NCBI GenBank assembly: GCA_946408345.1
Contig: CAMJRR010000001.1
Span: forward strand, 186,001 to 250,000
Origin: an uncultured Bacteroidales bacterium
GTDB lineage: Bacteria; Bacteroidota; Bacteroidia; Bacteroidales; F082
Reading direction: 5' to 3'
Length of the DNA: 64,000 bases
Shown in pieces: positions 26,009 to 34,300 of this stretch (position 1 is its first letter; every line of letters starts with the position of its first letter). The notes beneath the pieces were generated by a model. It worked only from the letters and a program-made list of their open reading frames with translations, made no database searches and had not been told where the DNA came from. Position numbers and translations under genes: made by a program.

Positions 26009-26755
26009 ATGGAGGACAATTACAAGAATAATATGGTTTTCGGAATCCATCCTGTGCTCGAACTGATTCGATCACAAAAGGAAATCGAAAAGGTTTATAT
26101 ACAAGGTGGTACGCGCTCGCCCGAGATTGCAGAGATTGCCAACACCTGTCGCGCTAACGGCGTGCCCGTGCAGTTTGTACCCATTGAAAAGATGAACCGC
26201 CTGACACGCAAGAACCATCAAGGCGTGGTGGCCTTCATCTGCCCAATAGAGTATCAGCCGTTGGAGAAGGTGGTGCAAATGGTCTTCGAAGACGGCCGCG
26301 ACCCCTTCATCCTGATGCTCGACCGCGTGACCGACGTGCGCAACTTCGGCGCCATCGCCCGCACGGCCTACGCCGCAGGTGTGGATGCCATCGTCATTCC
26401 CAACCATGGCTCGGCCTCCATCAACGGCGACGCGATGAAGACCTCGGCTGGGGCCTTGTCGTTGATCAACGTGTGCCGTGTGGAGAATCTGAAGGACGCC
26501 ATAGATTTTTTGAAAGCCAGCGGCCTGCGTGTGGTGGGTTTCACCGAAAAGACGCAAGAGAGCCTTTGGAAATCAGACCTCACAGGTCCCCTTTGCGTGA
26601 TGATGGGCTCCGAGGAGGATGGCATCAGCCCCGCCTACCTCAAGCGCCTCGATGACCATCTGATGATTCCCATGCCTGGCGATATTGATTCATTGAATGT
26701 CTCGGTGGCCACAGGGGTGGTTTGTTTTGAAATCGTTCGACAGCGTCAGGGATAA
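26009..26755 (+). CDS. rlmB: TrmH/SpoU-type RNA 2'-O-methyltransferase (RlmB-like)
   Basis: This 248-residue methyltransferase probably methylates a ribose in 23S rRNA using SAM. The N-terminal substrate-binding domain (MVFGIHPVLELIRSQKEIEKVYIQGG) is joined to the SPOUT knot domain with the three motifs LDRVTDVRNFGAIARTA, VMMGSEEDGIS and IPMPGDIDSLNVSVATGV. The start at 26009 was chosen because the -7 box TATTTTTG (25985-25992) excludes the longer frame from 25886, which only translates repeats. The first REP-like palindrome begins five bases after the stop. Confidence 0.92.
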   Translation: MEDNYKNNMVFGIHPVLELIRSQKEIEKVYIQGGTRSPEIAEIANTCRANGVPVQFVPIEKMNRLTRKNHQGVVAFICPIEYQPLEKVVQMVFEDGRDPFILMLDRVTDVRNFGAIARTAYAAGVDAIVIPNHGSASINGDAMKTSAGALSLINVCRVENLKDAIDFLKASGLRVVGFTEKTQESLWKSDLTGPLCVMMGSEEDGISPAYLKRLDDHLMIPMPGDIDSLNVSVATGVVCFEIVRQRQG

Positions 26756-26759
26756 ATCT

Positions 26760-26892
26760 GTAGAGACGTAGCGTGCTACGTCTAATATCGAAAAATTTGA
26801 TGATTGTAGAGACGTAGCGCGCTACGTCTCCACATTGTTTATTTCGCAATTTGTTTTTTGCCGTTTTTAGACGTTGCACGCAACGTCTCTAC
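26760..26892. repeat. REP-like palindromes C1-C3 downstream of the transposase
   Basis: Three palindromes lie at 26760-26783, 26806-26830 and 26869-26892. C1 and C2 have the stem AGACGTAGC/GCTACGTCT with a GTAGAG tail on the left. C3 has AGACGTTGC/GCAACGTCT with the tail CTCTAC on the right, so C1 and C3 form an inverted pair. C3 ends six bases from the transposase stop. Confidence 0.92.
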
Positions 26893-26898
26893 AAGGTT

Positions 26899-27540
26899 TT
26901 ATGGCGTATAAAATTCATCGTCCTTCCAATTCGCCACATTGTTTTCGATATAATCCGCAATGCGGTTCATTTCTGGCGTGTCGCGGATGATGTGGTCGTG
27001 GAAACGGGGTTGCCAGGAAAAATCAAGGGTGTTTTCATTTGCATATTTTGTAACCGCAGATTTTAATCCACGAATGACGGCAGCCAAAGAACCTTGTTTT
27101 GGTGACCTTTCTGCCATGTATTCGTTTTTGTCCGTTGGGTTTGTAGAGACGTAGCGTGCTACGTCTTCTTTTGCATTTGTTTTCGTTGGCATAGAGACGT
27201 AGCGTGCTACGTCTTCTTTTGCAATTGTTTCCGTTGGCATAGAGACGTAGCACGCTACGTCTCTACATGCGGAAATTACGACGATGGCATGAACATGATT
27301 GGGCATTATTGTAAACAGAGGAATTTCCGCATACGGATAATGGGACGTAACGTTATTGAATTGTTCAACAGCGTATTTCCCGATATCAGACAGTACCATC
27401 TCACCATTCCCGATCTCACCGAAAAAATGTTCACGGTTTTTCGTGCAGATGGTGATGAAATATATACCACCGTCATAATCGTGCCATATTGCACGAGCGG
27501 ATTCAATGCGATATTTGTTTTGCCATCTGCCGTCTGCCAT
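26899..27540 (-). CDS. REP-associated tyrosine transposase (RAYT) with in-frame repeats
   Basis: A 213-residue single-strand transposase of the Y1/IS200-like group. It has YDGGIYFITICTKNREHFFG (about 22-41), the metal-binding HUH motif NHVHAI (HVH at 82-84), RGLKSAVTKYANEN, WQPRFHDHIIRD, and the catalytic Tyr197 in RIADYIENNVANW. RAYT proteins nick at REP palindromes. Residues about 93-140 are unusual: three 16-residue units (DVARYVSMPTKTNAKE and variants) encoded by a 48-bp tandem repeat that contains the same palindromes found outside the gene. They split the HUH motif from the rest of the domain. The reading frame is otherwise intact. Confidence 0.93.
   Translation of the reverse strand: MADGRWQNKYRIESARAIWHDYDGGIYFITICTKNREHFFGEIGNGEMVLSDIGKYAVEQFNNVTSHYPYAEIPLFTIMPNHVHAIVVISACRDVACYVSMPTETIAKEDVARYVSMPTKTNAKEDVARYVSTNPTDKNEYMAERSPKQGSLAAVIRGLKSAVTKYANENTLDFSWQPRFHDHIIRDTPEMNRIADYIENNVANWKDDEFYTP
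27143..27266. repeat. Tandem 48-bp repeat with REP palindromes C4-C6 inside the RAYT gene
   Basis: Palindromes at 27143-27166, 27191-27214 and 27239-27266 are spaced exactly 48 bases, a multiple of three, so the frame stays open. Spacers (TTTTGCATTTGTTTCGTTGG and close variants) are also repeated. C6 is extended on both sides (AGAGACGTAGC/GCTACGTCTCT). Confidence 0.93.
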
Positions 27541-27565
27541 GTGTGTTCGTTTTATGGTTTCGTTT

Positions 27566-27684
27566 GTAGAGACGTAGCGTGCTACGTCTATGCTACGCCT
27601 AATGATAGGTCATTTAGACGTTGCACGCAACGTTTTGGGCCATACCGTTTTTTGGCATTTAGACGTTGCACGCAACGTCTCTAC
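27566..27684. repeat. REP-like palindromes C7-C9 upstream of the transposase
   Basis: C7 (27566-27590) is the TAGC type with the left tail. C8 (27615-27636) and C9 (27658-27684) are the TTGC type, and C9 has the right tail CTCTAC. The order mirrors C1-C3 on the other side. C9 ends 10 bases from the DPP5-like stop codon. The 27541-27694 gap holds nothing else. Confidence 0.92.
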
Positions 27685-27694
27685 AAATTCCGCA

Positions 27695-29794
27695 TTATTT
27701 CAAATATTTATCCAACCAATTATAGAACCTGCGTTGCCATAACACGCCGTTCTGCGGTTTCAAAACCCAGTGGTTTTCATCCGGGAAATAGAGGAATTCA
27801 GCATCGAGGCCGCGTAGGATGGCGGCATTGTAGGCCTGCATGCCCTGCGTGAAGCAGATGCGGTAGTCCAATCCGCCGTGGATGACGAGGATGGGCGCGG
27901 TCCATTTGTCGACGAAGAGGTGGGGCGAGTTGGCGTAGGTCCTGCGCACGGTGGGGTTGTTCCAGTCCCAAAAGGGGCCGCCGAGGTCCCAATTCACGAA
28001 CCACATCTCCTCTGTTTCGAGGTATTGGGCGTCAAGGTTGAACATGCCGTCGTGGGCGATGAGAGCCTTGAAACGACCATCGTGGTGACCAGCTAACCAA
28101 TACACGCTGAAGCCGCCGAAGCTGGCACCCACGGCACCGAGACGGTTCTCGTCGATGTAAGGCTCCTTGGCCAGCTCGTCGATGGCGCTGAGATAGTCCT
28201 TCATGCATTGTCCACCATAGTCGCCGCTGATTTCCTCAAGCCATTCCTGACCGAAGCCGGGCAGGCCGCGACGATTGGGGGCAACGATGATATAGTCGTT
28301 GGCGGCCATCATTTGGAAGTTCCAGCGGTAACTCCAGAATTGGCTCACGGTGCTCTGCGGTCCGCCTTCGCAGTAGAGCAGGGCAGGGTATTGCTTGTTG
28401 GCATCGAAGTGAGGCGGGTAGATGACCCACACGAGCATGTCCTTGCCGTCGGTGGTTTTCACCCAACGTTCCTTCACGTCGCCCATGGTGAGTTGGGCAA
28501 AGATCTTGTCGTTCACGGTGGTGATTTGCTTGGCTTCGCCCGAGGTGGGGTCAACGCTGAAGAGTTCGGTCGGGTGGCTCATCGACTGGCGGCCTGCAAT
28601 CAGCTTGTCGCCGTTGTATTGCACCGAGATGTAGTTGTGCTTGCCTTCCGTCAGCTTCTTGATTTCGCCGTTTTCGATGTTCAAAGCGTAGAGTTGGTCT
28701 GTGGCGTAGGCATCGCTAATGAAGTATAAGGTCTTGCTGTCGTCAGCCCAGCTGAAGCCTGTGCAGCATTGGTCGAACTTGGCTGAGTAGTCAGTCTTCT
28801 CGCCCGTTTCGAGGTTCATCACGAAGAGGCGTTGCTTGTCGCTCTCATAGCCGTCGCGCTCCATGCTCTCCCAGGCCATGTATTTGCCGTCAGGCGAGAT
28901 GACGGGGTTGAGGTCGTAGCCCATCATGCCTTCGGTGAGGTTCTTGCACTCGCCGCTTTGGATGATGTATTGGTATATGTCGGTGTTGGTGGAGAGGGCG
29001 TAGTCCTTGCCGACTTTCTTGCGGCAGCAGTAGACGAAGCTCTTGCCGTCGGGCAGCCACTGCACCTGCTCCATGCCACCGAAGGGGCGCACAGGGGCTT
29101 CCCATTGCTCGCCCTTCATGGCGTCGAAGGCGTTTTCAATCTTGCCGTTGCTGAAGTTACCCACGAAGAGGTGACCGTAGGTATCTACCCAATGGTCCCA
29201 GTGGCGGTACATCAGGTCGTTGTTGATGCGGCCTGAGGATTTGTCAAGGTCGGGATAGATGTCGGCCACGGTCTCTTTCAGCTTCACTTCCTTGGTGAAG
29301 AGCACTTGGTTACAATCGGGTGAGTAGAGGAAGCCGTTGATGTCGTCGGCCTCGCTGGAGACGCATTGTCGGCCAGTGCCGTCGGGGTTGATTTCCCAGA
29401 GTTGCATCACGCCGTCATCGTTAGGGGCGAGGAAGCCGATCTTTTTGCCGTCGGGGCGCCATTGTGGGCTGTATTCACTGACGTTGGCATCCGACAGCAC
29501 ACGGTTGTTGGTGCCGTCAGCGTTCATAATATACAAGGTGGAGCCACTGCGGTTTTCGGGCACGCTGTAGTAGGTCACGTTGTAGACGATTTGCTGATGG
29601 TCGGGCGAGAGGCTGTATTCGCCGATGCGGCCCATGCTCCAAAGCACTTCGGGCGTCATGATGTCCGAAGTCAGGGTGAGTTCTTTTGGCCCGATTTTGT
29701 CTTTGCCTTTGGGCTCAGTCTCAGGCTTTTGTGTGTTGCACGATACGATTAGGCAGGTAATCATGGCTAACAAAAGTAAATTACATTTTCTCAT
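27695..29794 (-). CDS. S9-family dipeptidyl peptidase lipoprotein (DPP5-like)
   Basis: A 699-residue serine peptidase of family S9. The lipobox LIVSC (Cys around 19) marks a lipoprotein facing the periplasm or surface. An N-terminal WD-like beta-propeller (about 40-440, with repeats such as YSPQWRPDGKKIGFLAPND and ISPDGKYMAWESMERDG) precedes an alpha/beta-hydrolase domain with GASFGG (Ser558), GGLD (Asp643) and ENHW (His675) as the catalytic triad. Closest to the DPP5 type known from Porphyromonas, which removes dipeptides from peptide N-termini; that assignment is by overall layout. It would help in peptide feeding, like the DPP III protein at 35330. A -7 box TACCTTTG lies at 29853-29860. 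Confidence 0.9.
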   Translation of the reverse strand: MRKCNLLLLAMITCLIVSCNTQKPETEPKGKDKIGPKELTLTSDIMTPEVLWSMGRIGEYSLSPDHQQIVYNVTYYSVPENRSGSTLYIMNADGTNNRVLSDANVSEYSPQWRPDGKKIGFLAPNDDGVMQLWEINPDGTGRQCVSSEADDINGFLYSPDCNQVLFTKEVKLKETVADIYPDLDKSSGRINNDLMYRHWDHWVDTYGHLFVGNFSNGKIENAFDAMKGEQWEAPVRPFGGMEQVQWLPDGKSFVYCCRKKVGKDYALSTNTDIYQYIIQSGECKNLTEGMMGYDLNPVISPDGKYMAWESMERDGYESDKQRLFVMNLETGEKTDYSAKFDQCCTGFSWADDSKTLYFISDAYATDQLYALNIENGEIKKLTEGKHNYISVQYNGDKLIAGRQSMSHPTELFSVDPTSGEAKQITTVNDKIFAQLTMGDVKERWVKTTDGKDMLVWVIYPPHFDANKQYPALLYCEGGPQSTVSQFWSYRWNFQMMAANDYIIVAPNRRGLPGFGQEWLEEISGDYGGQCMKDYLSAIDELAKEPYIDENRLGAVGASFGGFSVYWLAGHHDGRFKALIAHDGMFNLDAQYLETEEMWFVNWDLGGPFWDWNNPTVRRTYANSPHLFVDKWTAPILVIHGGLDYRICFTQGMQAYNAAILRGLDAEFLYFPDENHWVLKPQNGVLWQRRFYNWLDKYLK

Positions 29795-29948
29795 AATGAT
29801 ATAGTTTAGAAATTTGCGGTAAAATTAGGGAATAATCTTGTTCGCGCCGAAACAAAGGTAAACAAATTCAAACATTTTGTTTCCAAAATTGAATAAATGT
29901 GCTATTTTTGCGGTATAAACTAATGAGAAAATCTCAAATCCAAACAGT

Positions 29949-31559
29949 ATGAAAAAAATTATGAAGGCAGTAGCAGCTTTAATGCTAATGACAGCGGTGG
30001 TTTGTGCCGCAGGATGTACGAAACCCGATGAACCGAACAACGATGGCAACCAGGGCAACCATGAATTTGTTGACCTTGGTTTGCCGAGTGGAACTTTGTG
30101 GGCGACATGTAATGTTGGCGCAAATGCTCCTGAAGAATGTGGCGACTATTTCGCTTGGGGCGAGACGGAACCGAAAACCACCTATTACTGGGACACCTAC
30201 AAGTGGTGCAACGGCGATTACCACAATTTGACCAAGTACTGCGACAACTCCGAGTACGGTTACAACGGCTTCACCGACAACCTGACCACCCTGCTGTCCG
30301 AGGATGACGCGGCCACGGCCAACTGGGGCAGCGGTTGGAGAATGCCCACCGCTGAAGAATGGCAGGAACTATGCCAAAACACTACCCACCGATGGACGAC
30401 CCAGAATGGTGTGAACGGCAGGCTCTTCACTGCGAGCAATGGCAACAGTCTCTTCTTGCCCGCAGCAGGCACCCGTGAGGAAGACGATCTCTTGGACGAT
30501 GGCTTGAACGGCTACTACTGGTCGAGGTCACTCATCACTGACGGCCCGAACGGCGCGTGGGACCTCACCTTCTGGTCGAACGACGCTTACGTCTACGTGG
30601 ACCTCCGCTGCCCCGGTTTCTCCGTTCGGCCTGTCCGCAACAAAGAGAACAACGATTCGGACGTGCGCGTGACGACATACACGCCGCAAGACATAACCCA
30701 AACTTCCGCAGTGTGTGGCGGCGACGTGATAGTGACGCAGGAGCTTTCGCTCAACGAGCTGGGCGTGTGCTGGGGCACAAGCTTTAACCCGACGGCGGCT
30801 GACTCCCACCTATCCACCACCAACTGGAGCGAGCCATACGTTTGCACCATAACAGGTCTTGCACCTGGGACGACGTATCACGTGCGTGCCTATGCCTTGC
30901 GTGGCTTGGAGTATTACTATGGCGAGGACAAGAGCTTCACCACCGAGTCCTCTGGCGGAGGCGGAGGAGGTGGTGGCTGGGGCAGCCACGACTACGTGAA
31001 CCTTGGCCTGCCGAGCGGCACCTTGTGGGCCGCCTGCAATTTGGGTGCCAATGCCCCCGAAGAATACGGCGACTACTTCGCTTGGGGCGAGACCCTGCCA
31101 AAGAGCACCTACAATTCGGGCACATACAAGTGGTGCAACGGCGGTTACGACAAGTTGACCAAGTACTGCAACAACTCCGATTACGGTTACAACGGCTTCA
31201 CCGACAACCTGACCACCCTGCTGTCCGAGGACGATGCGGCCTCGGCCAACTGGGGCAGCGGCTGGCGCATACCTACAAGAGAAGAGTGGGAGGAACTTCG
31301 CAACAACACGACGGATGCATGGACGACCCAGAATGGCGTGTACGGCAGGCTCTTCACCGCCGCCAACGGCAACAGTCTCTTCCTGCCTGCGGCGGGCGGC
31401 CGTTTTGACGGCATACTCGTCAACGCTGGCTACCGCGGCGGCTACTGGTCGAGTTCGCTCGACACCGACGATCCGCGCAGCGCGTGGCTCTTCTTCGGAT
31501 ACGTGTACGACGACGTGCGCGTTGGCGGTTTCTCCGTTCGGCCTGTCCGCGAGCACTAA
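29949..31559 (+). CDS. Lipoprotein with two FISUMP domains and an FN3-like spacer
   Basis: A 536-residue lipoprotein (lipobox VCAAGC, followed by TKPDEPNND). FISUMP domain 1 spans about 39-230 and domain 2 about 345-536; both have VDLGLPSGTLWA, GDYFAWGE, YNGFTDNLTTLLSEDDAA, NWGSGWR, RLFTA.NGNSLFLPAAG and a final GFSVRPVR. Between them lies a domain of about 100 residues (YTPQDITQTSAVCGGDV... TGLAPGTTYHVRAYALRG) resembling fibronectin type III, then a poly-Gly linker. DNA identity between the two domains is very high over 30210-30330 and 31120-31240, pointing to recent duplication or conversion. Function unknown; surface display inferred. -7 box TATTTTTG at 29903-29910. Confidence 0.88.
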   Translation: MKKIMKAVAALMLMTAVVCAAGCTKPDEPNNDGNQGNHEFVDLGLPSGTLWATCNVGANAPEECGDYFAWGETEPKTTYYWDTYKWCNGDYHNLTKYCDNSEYGYNGFTDNLTTLLSEDDAATANWGSGWRMPTAEEWQELCQNTTHRWTTQNGVNGRLFTASNGNSLFLPAAGTREEDDLLDDGLNGYYWSRSLITDGPNGAWDLTFWSNDAYVYVDLRCPGFSVRPVRNKENNDSDVRVTTYTPQDITQTSAVCGGDVIVTQELSLNELGVCWGTSFNPTAADSHLSTTNWSEPYVCTITGLAPGTTYHVRAYALRGLEYYYGEDKSFTTESSGGGGGGGGWGSHDYVNLGLPSGTLWAACNLGANAPEEYGDYFAWGETLPKSTYNSGTYKWCNGGYDKLTKYCNNSDYGYNGFTDNLTTLLSEDDAASANWGSGWRIPTREEWEELRNNTTDAWTTQNGVYGRLFTAANGNSLFLPAAGGRFDGILVNAGYRGGYWSSSLDTDDPRSAWLFFGYVYDDVRVGGFSVRPVREH

Positions 31560-31581
31560 TCCCAAAAGTGTCCATTTCCCG

Positions 31582-31629
31582 CTTGGCACTGGAAAAAGCT
31601 TTGTGCTGACCAGTGTCAAGTTTGTTTTG
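31582..31629 (+). terminator. Terminator after the double-FISUMP gene
   Basis: CTTGGCACTGG pairs with CCAGTGTCAAG with one G-T pair around a 17-base loop, followed by TTTGTTTTG. It lies 23 bases after the stop. The remaining 31630-31726 shows only a 12-bp palindrome GGTGGCGCCACC (31642) and no gene. Confidence 0.6.
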
Positions 31630-31726
31630 ATGATATGTATGGTGGCGCCACCTTCGAAAACTCCAGAAAAAACGGAGTGGATGGGTGGCTTTTTAGTGTG
31701 TCAAAATCACTTTTTTCAACATTTCC

Positions 31727-31757
31727 TTTGCCATTTCCCTGAAATACACTACTTTTG
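31727..31757 (+). promoter_or_regulatory. Promoter of efp (TTTG-N19-TACTTTTG)
   Basis: TTTG at 31727-31730 and TACTTTTG at 31750-31757, 19 bases apart; leader about 75 bases. Confidence 0.8.
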
Positions 31758-31834
31758 CACCTTCATTTCGTAATGTCGGAATTGAATTTTGAATTTTAAA
31801 TCTTTGAATCTTAAATAATTAAATCTGAAATACT

Positions 31835-32398
31835 ATGTTAAGTCAAGATGTAAAGATTGGAAGCGCCGTCCGTTTGGATGGAAAGATTTATTTCTGCATT
31901 GACTTCCAACATGTTAAGCCTGGTAAGGGCAACACTATCATGCGTATCAAACTGAAAGATGTGCTGAGCGGCAACGTTTTGGAAAAGCGTTTCGACATTG
32001 GCGTGAAGCTCGAGGATGTCCGCGTTGAGCACCGTCCCTATCAGTACCTCTACAAGGAAGGTGAGGACTATATCTTCATGCACACCGAGACCTACGAACA
32101 GATTCCGATTGCTGGCGACAACATCACGGGCGTGAAGTTCATGAAGGAAAACGATGTGGTTGACGTCGTCGTCGACGCCAGCACCGAGACCATCCTCTTT
32201 GCCGAAATGCCGGTGAAGACCGTCCTGCAAGTGACCTACACCGAGCCTGGTGAGAAGGGCAACACCGCCACCAACGCTCTGAAGGAAGCCACCGTCGAGA
32301 CCGGTGCCATGGTCCGCGTGCCGTTGTTCATCAACACCGACGACATGATCCGCGTCGACACCCGCACGGGCGAATACTGCGAACGCGTGAAGGCTTAA
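31835..32398 (+). CDS. efp: Translation elongation factor P
   Basis: EF-P rescues ribosomes stalled at consecutive prolines. The 187-residue protein has three beta-barrel domains. Domain I contains the loop FQHVKPGKGNTIMRIKL with the tip Lys in PGKG, the site that is modified in many bacteria or acts unmodified; domain III ends with TNALKEATVETGAMVRVPLFINTDDMIRVDTRTGEY, the conserved signature. Length is normal. It stands alone between a promoter and a terminator. Modification enzymes are not in the window. Confidence 0.97.
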   Translation: MLSQDVKIGSAVRLDGKIYFCIDFQHVKPGKGNTIMRIKLKDVLSGNVLEKRFDIGVKLEDVRVEHRPYQYLYKEGEDYIFMHTETYEQIPIAGDNITGVKFMKENDVVDVVVDASTETILFAEMPVKTVLQVTYTEPGEKGNTATNALKEATVETGAMVRVPLFINTDDMIRVDTRTGEYCERVKA

Positions 32399-32417
32399 GC
32401 AGACTTTGAAAACTTTA

Positions 32418-32455
32418 AAAAGCAGTTGTGATCCGAGTGATTGCAACTGCTTTTG
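32418..32455 (+). terminator. Terminator after efp
   Basis: AAAAGCAGTTG pairs with CAACTGCTTTT, 11 bp, with a 15-base loop and a T-rich tail, 20 bases past the efp stop. Confidence 0.8.
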
Positions 32456-32526
32456 TTTTGGATAATTGCAAAATTCAGTTGTAATTTGGTTTTTTTATTT
32501 ACCTTTGCGCTGAAAAACAATGAAAA

Positions 32527-32826
32527 ATGAGCGAACAAACTCTTATCTATATTATCGCCGACTACTTCAAGACCAAACCTGTCTTGAAAGCATGGTTGTT
32601 TGGCTCTTTTGCACGTGGTGAAGCCACCCCTGAAAGCGATGTGGACATTTTGGTCGAGTTTGACCACAGCAGTCCCATTGGATTGTTCGCCTACGCACAA
32701 ATGTGGAGAGAGTTGGAGGAACGCCTTGGCCGTCAAGTTGACTTGGTGGAGGAAGGCACCTTGCTTCCTTTTGCCGTGGAATCGGCTAATCGTGACAAGA
32801 AACTAGTTTATGAGAGAGCGAATTAG
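32527..32826 (+). CDS. MntA-type minimal nucleotidyltransferase (antitoxin)
   Basis: A 99-residue minimal nucleotidyltransferase with the motif GSFARGEATPESDVDILV (GSx10DxD, about residues 25-42), which binds metal and NTP. In MntA-HepT modules this protein adds AMP units to the HepT toxin and so neutralises it. It overlaps the HepT gene by 17 bases. TACCTTTG at 32500-32507 with TTG 18 bases upstream is the likely promoter. Confidence 0.88.
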   Translation: MSEQTLIYIIADYFKTKPVLKAWLFGSFARGEATPESDVDILVEFDHSSPIGLFAYAQMWRELEERLGRQVDLVEEGTLLPFAVESANRDKKLVYERAN

Positions 32827-33160
32827 GGATATTGAACGATTGGTTCACATTGAGGCGAGCATCGGTCATGTGATGGATTTCCTTGAAGGGAAGAATTTTG
32901 AGGAAATGAGGAGCGATGTGATGTGCTATCATGCGGTGGTTTACAACATTATGATTATTGGTGAAGCAGCCAATATGTTGACAAAGGAATTCCGTGAGGA
33001 ACATCCCCAAACGCCGTGGCGTAATATCATTGATATGCGCAATGTGCTTATTCATGGTTATTATACGGCCAGTCCGCTGTTTATTTGGGAAACATATTCC
33101 AAAGACCTTAGGCCTCTCCTTGAGCAGGTGAAAGGGTATATTTCGGAGTTGCAGAAATAG
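32810..33160 (+). CDS. HepT-like ribonuclease toxin
   Basis: A 116-residue all-helical protein of the HepT family (DUF86). The RNase motif RX4HXY is intact: Arg77, His82 and Tyr84 in MRNVLIHGYY. HepT cleaves RNA when not AMPylated by its MntA partner. The N-terminal helix bundle (ERLVHIEASIGHVMDFLEG, YHAVVYNIMIIGEAANML) fits. Overlapping genes and motif agreement make the toxin-antitoxin call firm; activity in the cell cannot be judged. Confidence 0.88.
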   Translation: MRERIRDIERLVHIEASIGHVMDFLEGKNFEEMRSDVMCYHAVVYNIMIIGEAANMLTKEFREEHPQTPWRNIIDMRNVLIHGYYTASPLFIWETYSKDLRPLLEQVKGYISELQK

Positions 33161-33267
33161 CGTAGTTTTCAATTCTTGTTGCTGTAATTGGCGGTTTAGT
33201 TTTTCAAACTTTATCTTGATTGAGAAAAAAATCCTATTTTTGCATCTTTATCAAAAGATAATTTCGA

Positions 33268-34209
33268 ATGAAAATCAAAAAAACTACTCTGAAAACTATT
33301 GCGGAACTTATTGACGCTAAGTATGTTGGACCAGCCAATTTTCCTATTACTGGCTTGAATGAAATCCATAAGGTGGAGGAGGGTGACATCACCTTTGTCG
33401 ACCATCCAAAATACTACGCTAAGGCGCTTAACTCAGCCGCCACGGTGGTACTTATTAATAAAGAGGTGGTTTGCCCTGAAGGGAAAGCACTGCTGCTTCA
33501 TGACGATCCTTTCGACGCCTTCTTGCGCATCATGCGCCATTTCCGTCCTTTCGAGCCGCAGACGCAGCCCATCAGCGACTCGGCCGAGATAGGGGAGGGC
33601 ACGCTTATTATGCCAGGTAGCTTTGTCGGTCATCACACCGTCATCGGGAAGAACTGCCTCATCCATCCCAACGTGACCATCTATGACCACTGCGTGATTG
33701 GCGACAATGTCATCATCCACTCGGGCAGTGTTATCGGAGCAGACGGTTACTATTTCCAACGCCGTAACGAAGGCTTCAAGAAGTTCGAGTCCTTTGGTCG
33801 TGTGGTCATCGCTGACGACGTAGAGATCGGTGCCCTGTGCAGCATCGACCGCGGCGTCACCTCCGACACCATCATTGAGAGCGGGACCAAACTCGACAAC
33901 CACTGCCAGATAGGCCATGACAGTTACATTGGCCACAACTGCCTCATCGGTGCTCATGCCGCCATCGCTGGCGTGACGCGCATTGAGGACGATGTGATTC
34001 TTTGGGGACGTGTGTGTGTCAATAAGGATTTGGTCATCGGCACGGGTGCTGTGGTGCTGGCCACCTCCGCTGTCGACAAGAACATTGAGCCGGGCAAGGC
34101 CGTCTTTGGCGTGCCAGCCCAAGAGGTGCGGAAGCAATGGCGCGAACAGGCTGCCTTGCGTCAGTTACCGGAGTTTCTGAAAGAATACTATAAAACACAT
34201 CAATCATGA
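33268..34209 (+). CDS. LpxD-type UDP-3-O-acylglucosamine N-acyltransferase
   Basis: A 313-residue acyltransferase of the LpxD family, which adds the second acyl chain during lipid A synthesis. An N-terminal uridine-binding domain (about 1-100, with ITGLNEIHKVEEGDITFVDHPKY) is followed by a left-handed beta-helix of hexapeptide repeats (IGEGTLIMPGSFVGHHTVIGKNCLI...), the motif DNHCQIGHDSYIGHNCLIGAHAAIAG with the catalytic His region, and a C-terminal helix. It is about 30 residues shorter than typical LpxD and lies away from other lpx genes, so it may be a second LpxD-like copy. -7 box TATTTTTG at 33235-33242. Confidence 0.85.
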   Translation: MKIKKTTLKTIAELIDAKYVGPANFPITGLNEIHKVEEGDITFVDHPKYYAKALNSAATVVLINKEVVCPEGKALLLHDDPFDAFLRIMRHFRPFEPQTQPISDSAEIGEGTLIMPGSFVGHHTVIGKNCLIHPNVTIYDHCVIGDNVIIHSGSVIGADGYYFQRRNEGFKKFESFGRVVIADDVEIGALCSIDRGVTSDTIIESGTKLDNHCQIGHDSYIGHNCLIGAHAAIAGVTRIEDDVILWGRVCVNKDLVIGTGAVVLATSAVDKNIEPGKAVFGVPAQEVRKQWREQAALRQLPEFLKEYYKTHQS

Positions 34210-34283
34210 CTTTGACTTGTGACAATGACTATGACCGCTTTAACATTGCGTAAATGCGGTCATAGTCATAGTCAGTGGTCATC
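34205..34283. repeat. Hexamer word palindrome (family I)
   Basis: The left arm is built of TGACTT/TGACAA/TGACTA/TGACCGC words, the right arm of GCGGTCAT, AGTCAT, AGTCAG, TGGTCA. It starts at the lpxD-like stop codon and fills the gap to the esterase gene. Confidence 0.82.
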
Positions 34284-34300
34284 GTCGAAATACAATAGCA

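Noticed and set aside
27143-27266. Regularly spaced repeats, possible CRISPR array
   Set aside because: The spacers are themselves repeated, the spacing is 48 bases within an open frame, and no cas gene is present; it is a tandem repeat with REP-like palindromes.
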